Assembly (NCBI RefSeq): GCF_004684095.1
Contig: NZ_SRII01000008.1
Location: 264,863-328,862, forward strand
From: Hymenobacter sp. UV11
GTDB lineage: Bacteria; Bacteroidota; Bacteroidia; Cytophagales; Hymenobacteraceae
DNA: 64,000 nt
Direction of reading: 5' to 3'
Below are positions 61,764 through 64,000 of this stretch, in pieces; the stretch's first letter is position 1; every line of letters begins with the position of its first letter. The notes under the pieces were generated by a model. That model was not told where the DNA came from. It ran no database searches and saw only the letters and a list, made by a program, of their open reading frames with translations. Position numbers and translations under genes: made by a program.

Positions 61764-62085
61764 GGAGCGGGAAGGGGTGAAGGAGGAATGATGATACAAC
61801 ATTCGCGCAGTTGCCGTTAAATGAAGATGAAGATTGGCTGTCGATTTGATGAAGATAGAAATAAATGCGCCAGCTCGTCTGCAGCTGCTGGGTGGGGGGT
61901 AGGGCAGGCAGCGTAGTAAGGAAGTATCGCGGTCCGTCAGAGGCTATAAAAAACTTTAGTGCCAGGCCCGTTTTTTTCGCTGTTTTTTAGTTTGCGGCGC
62001 GCCGGGCTGGCTTTGGGGGCGGCCCGTTGGTTTCGCGGCTACCTTTGGCAAGTGCGCAGCGGAGTGGCGCGCGCCGCTCTTGCCC
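61764..62085. other. Divergent gap regulator / histidine phosphatase, 322 bp
   Basis: No gene is seen. It carries the octamer GGGGTAGGG (61893-61901), short direct GATGAAGAT repeats near 61821-61850 and a promoter-like TACCTTTG (62040-62047). No RNA structure is evident. Confidence 0.6.
62040..62047 (+). promoter_or_regulatory. Candidate -7 element for the histidine phosphatase gene
   Basis: TACCTTTG at 62040-62047 is a perfect TAnnTTTG match, 38 bp before the ATG. A TTG at 62013-62015 is 24 nt upstream, a little long for the consensus spacing. Confidence 0.45.
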
Positions 62086-62640
62086 ATGAAAACGACTTTC
62101 CTACCCCTACTTTTTAGTCTGCTGCTGGCGCTGGTAACTACCGGCCCCGCCGCTGCCCGGCCGCCCCGCACCACCATCTACCTGGTGCGCCACGCCGAGA
62201 AAGACCCCACCCCCGGCCTCACCGACCCGCCCCTGACGCCCGCCGGCGAGGCCCGCGCCCAACTGCTGGCCCAGCGCCTGGCGCGCCGCAAGCCCGCTGC
62301 CCTCTTCACTACCGACACGCGCCGCACCCGCACCACGCTGGCCCCGCTGGCCCAGGCCACCGGCCTCACGCCCGAGGTGTACAACGCCAAAGAGCCGGCC
62401 GCCCTGGCCACCCGCCTCAGCCACGATTTTGGGGGCAAAACGGTGGTCGTGGTGGGCCATTCCAACACGCTGCTCCCCCTACTGGCGGCGCTGGGCGCTG
62501 GCCCCTTACCAAGCGAAATTCGCGATGAGGAATACAACTATCTCTTCAAAGTAGACCTACGCCCCGGCAAGCCGGCTAAGCTAATAATGAGCCGCTACGG
62601 CGCGGCCCCGCATGTGGTGAGCACCAATAAGATGCGGTAG
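62086..62640 (+). CDS. Exported histidine phosphatase-superfamily protein
   Basis: 184 residues. Signal peptide (about 1-25, ending PAAA). The phosphohistidine motif reads LVRHAEKD (RHxE with A in place of G) and the second catalytic His is in VVVVGHSNTLL. The length matches the small SixA/phosphoglycerate-mutase-like branch. Export suggests a periplasmic phosphatase; the substrate is unknown. The ATG at 62086 is preferred to an in-frame TTG two codons upstream. The signal region itself includes TTCCTACCCCTAC, part of the window-wide octamer. Confidence 0.87.
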   Translation: MKTTFLPLLFSLLLALVTTGPAAARPPRTTIYLVRHAEKDPTPGLTDPPLTPAGEARAQLLAQRLARRKPAALFTTDTRRTRTTLAPLAQATGLTPEVYNAKEPAALATRLSHDFGGKTVVVVGHSNTLLPLLAALGAGPLPSEIRDEEYNYLFKVDLRPGKPAKLIMSRYGAAPHVVSTNKMR

Positions 62641-62666
62641 AGTAGGGCTGCTAACGCATACGTTTT

Positions 62667-63965
62667 GTGAGAGACAAGTGCCTTGTAAACTGGTTGAGGC
62701 AGTGGCCCGGTTGGGTTGCTGCCATCCTGATGGGGCTGGCTGACTGCCAGTCGAATACCACGACCAGCGCAGAAACGAAAGCGGCTGAAAAGCCAGCCGC
62801 GGCCGTGCCCGCGCCATCAGCCGCTACCGAGGGGGTAGGGCCGCCCTTTACCGGCTACCACCGCTACCGGGGCACCGTGGGCGGCCAGCCCGTGACGGTG
62901 GAGCTGACTGTGAGCCAGCCGCCGCTAACGCGCGACCAAGCGGCACACGCACTAGACTTCATCATGTGCGAAGGCAGCTACCACTACGACCGCCACTCGG
63001 CGGGCGGGCTGCTGCTGAGCGGTCCGGAGCCCTTCCGACCCAGCCAGCCGCTGTTGCTGGCGGAAACCGACCCCACGCATCGCCATCGGCCTACCGGACA
63101 CTGGCAAGCTAGCCAGCCCCTCGGCCCCGTGCTTACGGGCACCTGGCGCAGCCCCGCCGGCCAAGCGCTGCCCTTCAATCTGCACGAAGACTACACCGAC
63201 GGGCAGGGTCACGTAGTCGCGGTAAAGTACGAGATACTGCAAGAGAGCGAGGAAGAGCCCACCCCGGCGGAGCGCCAGCCAGGCGAAAGCAAGGCCGCCT
63301 ACCGCGCCCGCACCGAAAACCTCACCAATAGCAGTAGCCAGGACTACCTGCACCTGCTGGGTCCCGACACGCTGCGCCCCGAATTGCGTCCCTTGCAGTG
63401 CCCCGGGCCCGCCGAGCGTCGTCGATTGCTGCGCGAAGACTTAGGCTACCCCGGTGGCAGTGAGGTGAGAAACGAGCTAACAATAGTTTACAACGACTAC
63501 GGCCTGTTGTCGCTGACTACCTTTTATGAGGGCGATTATAAAGATGCTCCGCACCCTGAGCACGGTGCGGGCGCGACCACCTACGACTTGCGCACGGGCC
63601 GGGCGCTAACCATTGCCGAACTCATTCGCCCCGGCACCGATACCATCCTGAGCCGGCTTATTATTCAGCACTTGGCCAGCGATGAGCAAATAACGGCCGA
63701 TGACCTCATGAGCATCGTGGCCACTGATACGATGCCTGTTCCGCTGCCCCAGCAGGGGCTAGGCGTAGTGGCCGAAGGATTATCATTTACTTATACCGGC
63801 TCCGAGATCAGGGCAAAAGCACCAAAAGGTAAGTTAGCGACCTTTGGGGATGGAAGAAGAAGTAGCGGATTTCTTTTGGCAGGTAACGGACTATCGGGTG
63901 GAGGGGCGCTGTCTACACGAGCTAAGCGATATTATTTGGCTGGTGCTGTGCGGCTTACTGGCTGA
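62667..63965 (+). CDS. Lipoprotein (DUF3298/RsiV-like C-terminus) broken by an IS
   Basis: 432-codon ORF from a GTG start. It has a lipobox (LMGLADCQS) and a Pro/Ala linker. The last genuine part (about 320-381) reads GLGVVAEGLSFTYTGSEI, matching the end of DUF3298/RsiV-like domains, whose next residues are normally a few strands leading to the stop. Instead, at about 63809 the sequence passes into IS DNA and the remaining 50 or so codons are unrelated. The gene is thus probably 3'-truncated by the insertion. A native stop was lost. Function of DUF3298 proteins: extracytoplasmic sensing or lysozyme binding in some (RsiV); not established here. Confidence 0.72.
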   Translation: MRDKCLVNWLRQWPGWVAAILMGLADCQSNTTTSAETKAAEKPAAAVPAPSAATEGVGPPFTGYHRYRGTVGGQPVTVELTVSQPPLTRDQAAHALDFIMCEGSYHYDRHSAGGLLLSGPEPFRPSQPLLLAETDPTHRHRPTGHWQASQPLGPVLTGTWRSPAGQALPFNLHEDYTDGQGHVVAVKYEILQESEEEPTPAERQPGESKAAYRARTENLTNSSSQDYLHLLGPDTLRPELRPLQCPGPAERRRLLREDLGYPGGSEVRNELTIVYNDYGLLSLTTFYEGDYKDAPHPEHGAGATTYDLRTGRALTIAELIRPGTDTILSRLIIQHLASDEQITADDLMSIVATDTMPVPLPQQGLGVVAEGLSFTYTGSEIRAKAPKGKLATFGDGRRSSGFLLAGNGLSGGGALSTRAKRYYLAGAVRLTG

Positions 63966-64000
63966 TTGCGAAGATTTTGAGCAGATTTATGATTACGCCT
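63809..64000. mobile_element. Left end of an ISAs1-family insertion sequence
   Basis: The IS starts near 63809 with CAGGGCAAAAGCACC, a likely left inverted repeat, where the host gene loses its family match. Its transposase ORF begins 41 bp later and runs off the window. Confidence 0.75.
63850..64000 (+). CDS. ISAs1-family transposase, N-terminal fragment
   Basis: The first 50 codons read MEEEVADFFWQVTDYRVEG, then CLHELSDIIWLVLCGLLADC, then EDFEQIYDYA. This is the DDE_Tnp_1-associated N-terminal domain of ISAs1/H-repeat transposases (the D-x-R-x-x-x-R...LHxLxDI pattern). It is truncated only by the window edge. It lies on the same strand as the interrupted lipoprotein gene. Confidence 0.85.
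   Translation, partial: MEEEVADFFWQVTDYRVEGRCLHELSDIIWLVLCGLLADCEDFEQIYDYA

Noticed and set aside
63809..63965. Sequencing frameshift as reason for the odd C-terminus of the lipoprotein
   Set aside because: The unrelated tail coincides with an ISAs1 end and transposase start, which explains it without an error.
1..64000. tRNA or rRNA genes
   Set aside because: Gaps were scanned for CCA-ended cloverleaf-like sequence and rRNA motifs; none was found.

Overview
The window looks like chromosome of a high-GC member of the Bacteroidota, most likely a Hymenobacter-like Cytophagales bacterium. The reasons are: a SusC/SusD pair, families largely confined to Bacteroidota (DUF4290, DUF3109, the DUF5117-type metalloprotease), a Bacteroidota-type -7 element (TAnnTTTG) before a few genes, very few Shine-Dalgarno sequences, and GC that looks to be in the low-to-mid sixties throughout. 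This assignment is inference from gene content; no rRNA or tRNA gene is present to fix it.

Layout. 1-153 is the N-terminus of topA. 378-7874 is a compact chemotaxis-type signalling operon: a soluble poly-HAMP receptor with an MCP output domain, then CheW, CheY, CheA and CheC. 7982-9486 holds an arginase-family hydrolase and a small membrane protein. 9562-14053 (minus strand) is murA, a DUF4290 gene and uvrD/pcrA. 14282-24296 is mixed housekeeping: DUF3109 cysteine protein, aspA, pirin, GAF protein, an esterase plus ACE-like peptidase pair, an acetyl-esterase-like hydrolase, bcp, a methyltransferase, a SemiSWEET and a RelE/ParE-type toxin-antitoxin pair. 24302-30511 (minus strand) is a complete tripartite RND efflux operon. 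30692-33685 holds small envelope proteins and a lipoprotein esterase. 34548-43602 is a SusC-SusD-metalloprotease-M20 amidohydrolase operon that looks like a peptide or amide uptake and degradation locus. 43759-54324 contains an amino-acid permease, two envelope proteins, an EcsC protein, a sugar-epimerase-like oxidoreductase, a ModF-like ABC ATPase, a beta-barrel protein and a NadR-like enzyme. 54356-54835 is an AT-rich SUKH (SMI1/KNR4) gene that looks imported. 54967-59358 is a very large GHMP-kinase/UDPGP-type pyrophosphorylase fusion with a second, GalU-like nucleotidyltransferase. 59521-61763 is a two-component system. The right edge holds a histidine phosphatase and a lipoprotein gene whose 3' end is interrupted by the left end of an ISAs1-family insertion sequence.

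Three whole-window patterns stand out. First, the octamer GGGTAGGG or its complement CCCTACCC occurs about 50 times by hand count, roughly ten times what base composition would predict, and is sometimes joined directly to a start codon. Second, at least nine large near-perfect palindromes sit in gaps downstream of genes, never between divergent genes. They include a three-copy family with a conserved apical TTGGAYGAA and a two-copy family whose apical arms differ between copies yet stay self-complementary. Third, the HAMP array at the left repeats with an exact 276-bp register over eight units. The best candidates for something undescribed are the palindrome families, the octamer, and the poly-HAMP/MCP/CheA/CheC circuit without visible CheR or CheB.
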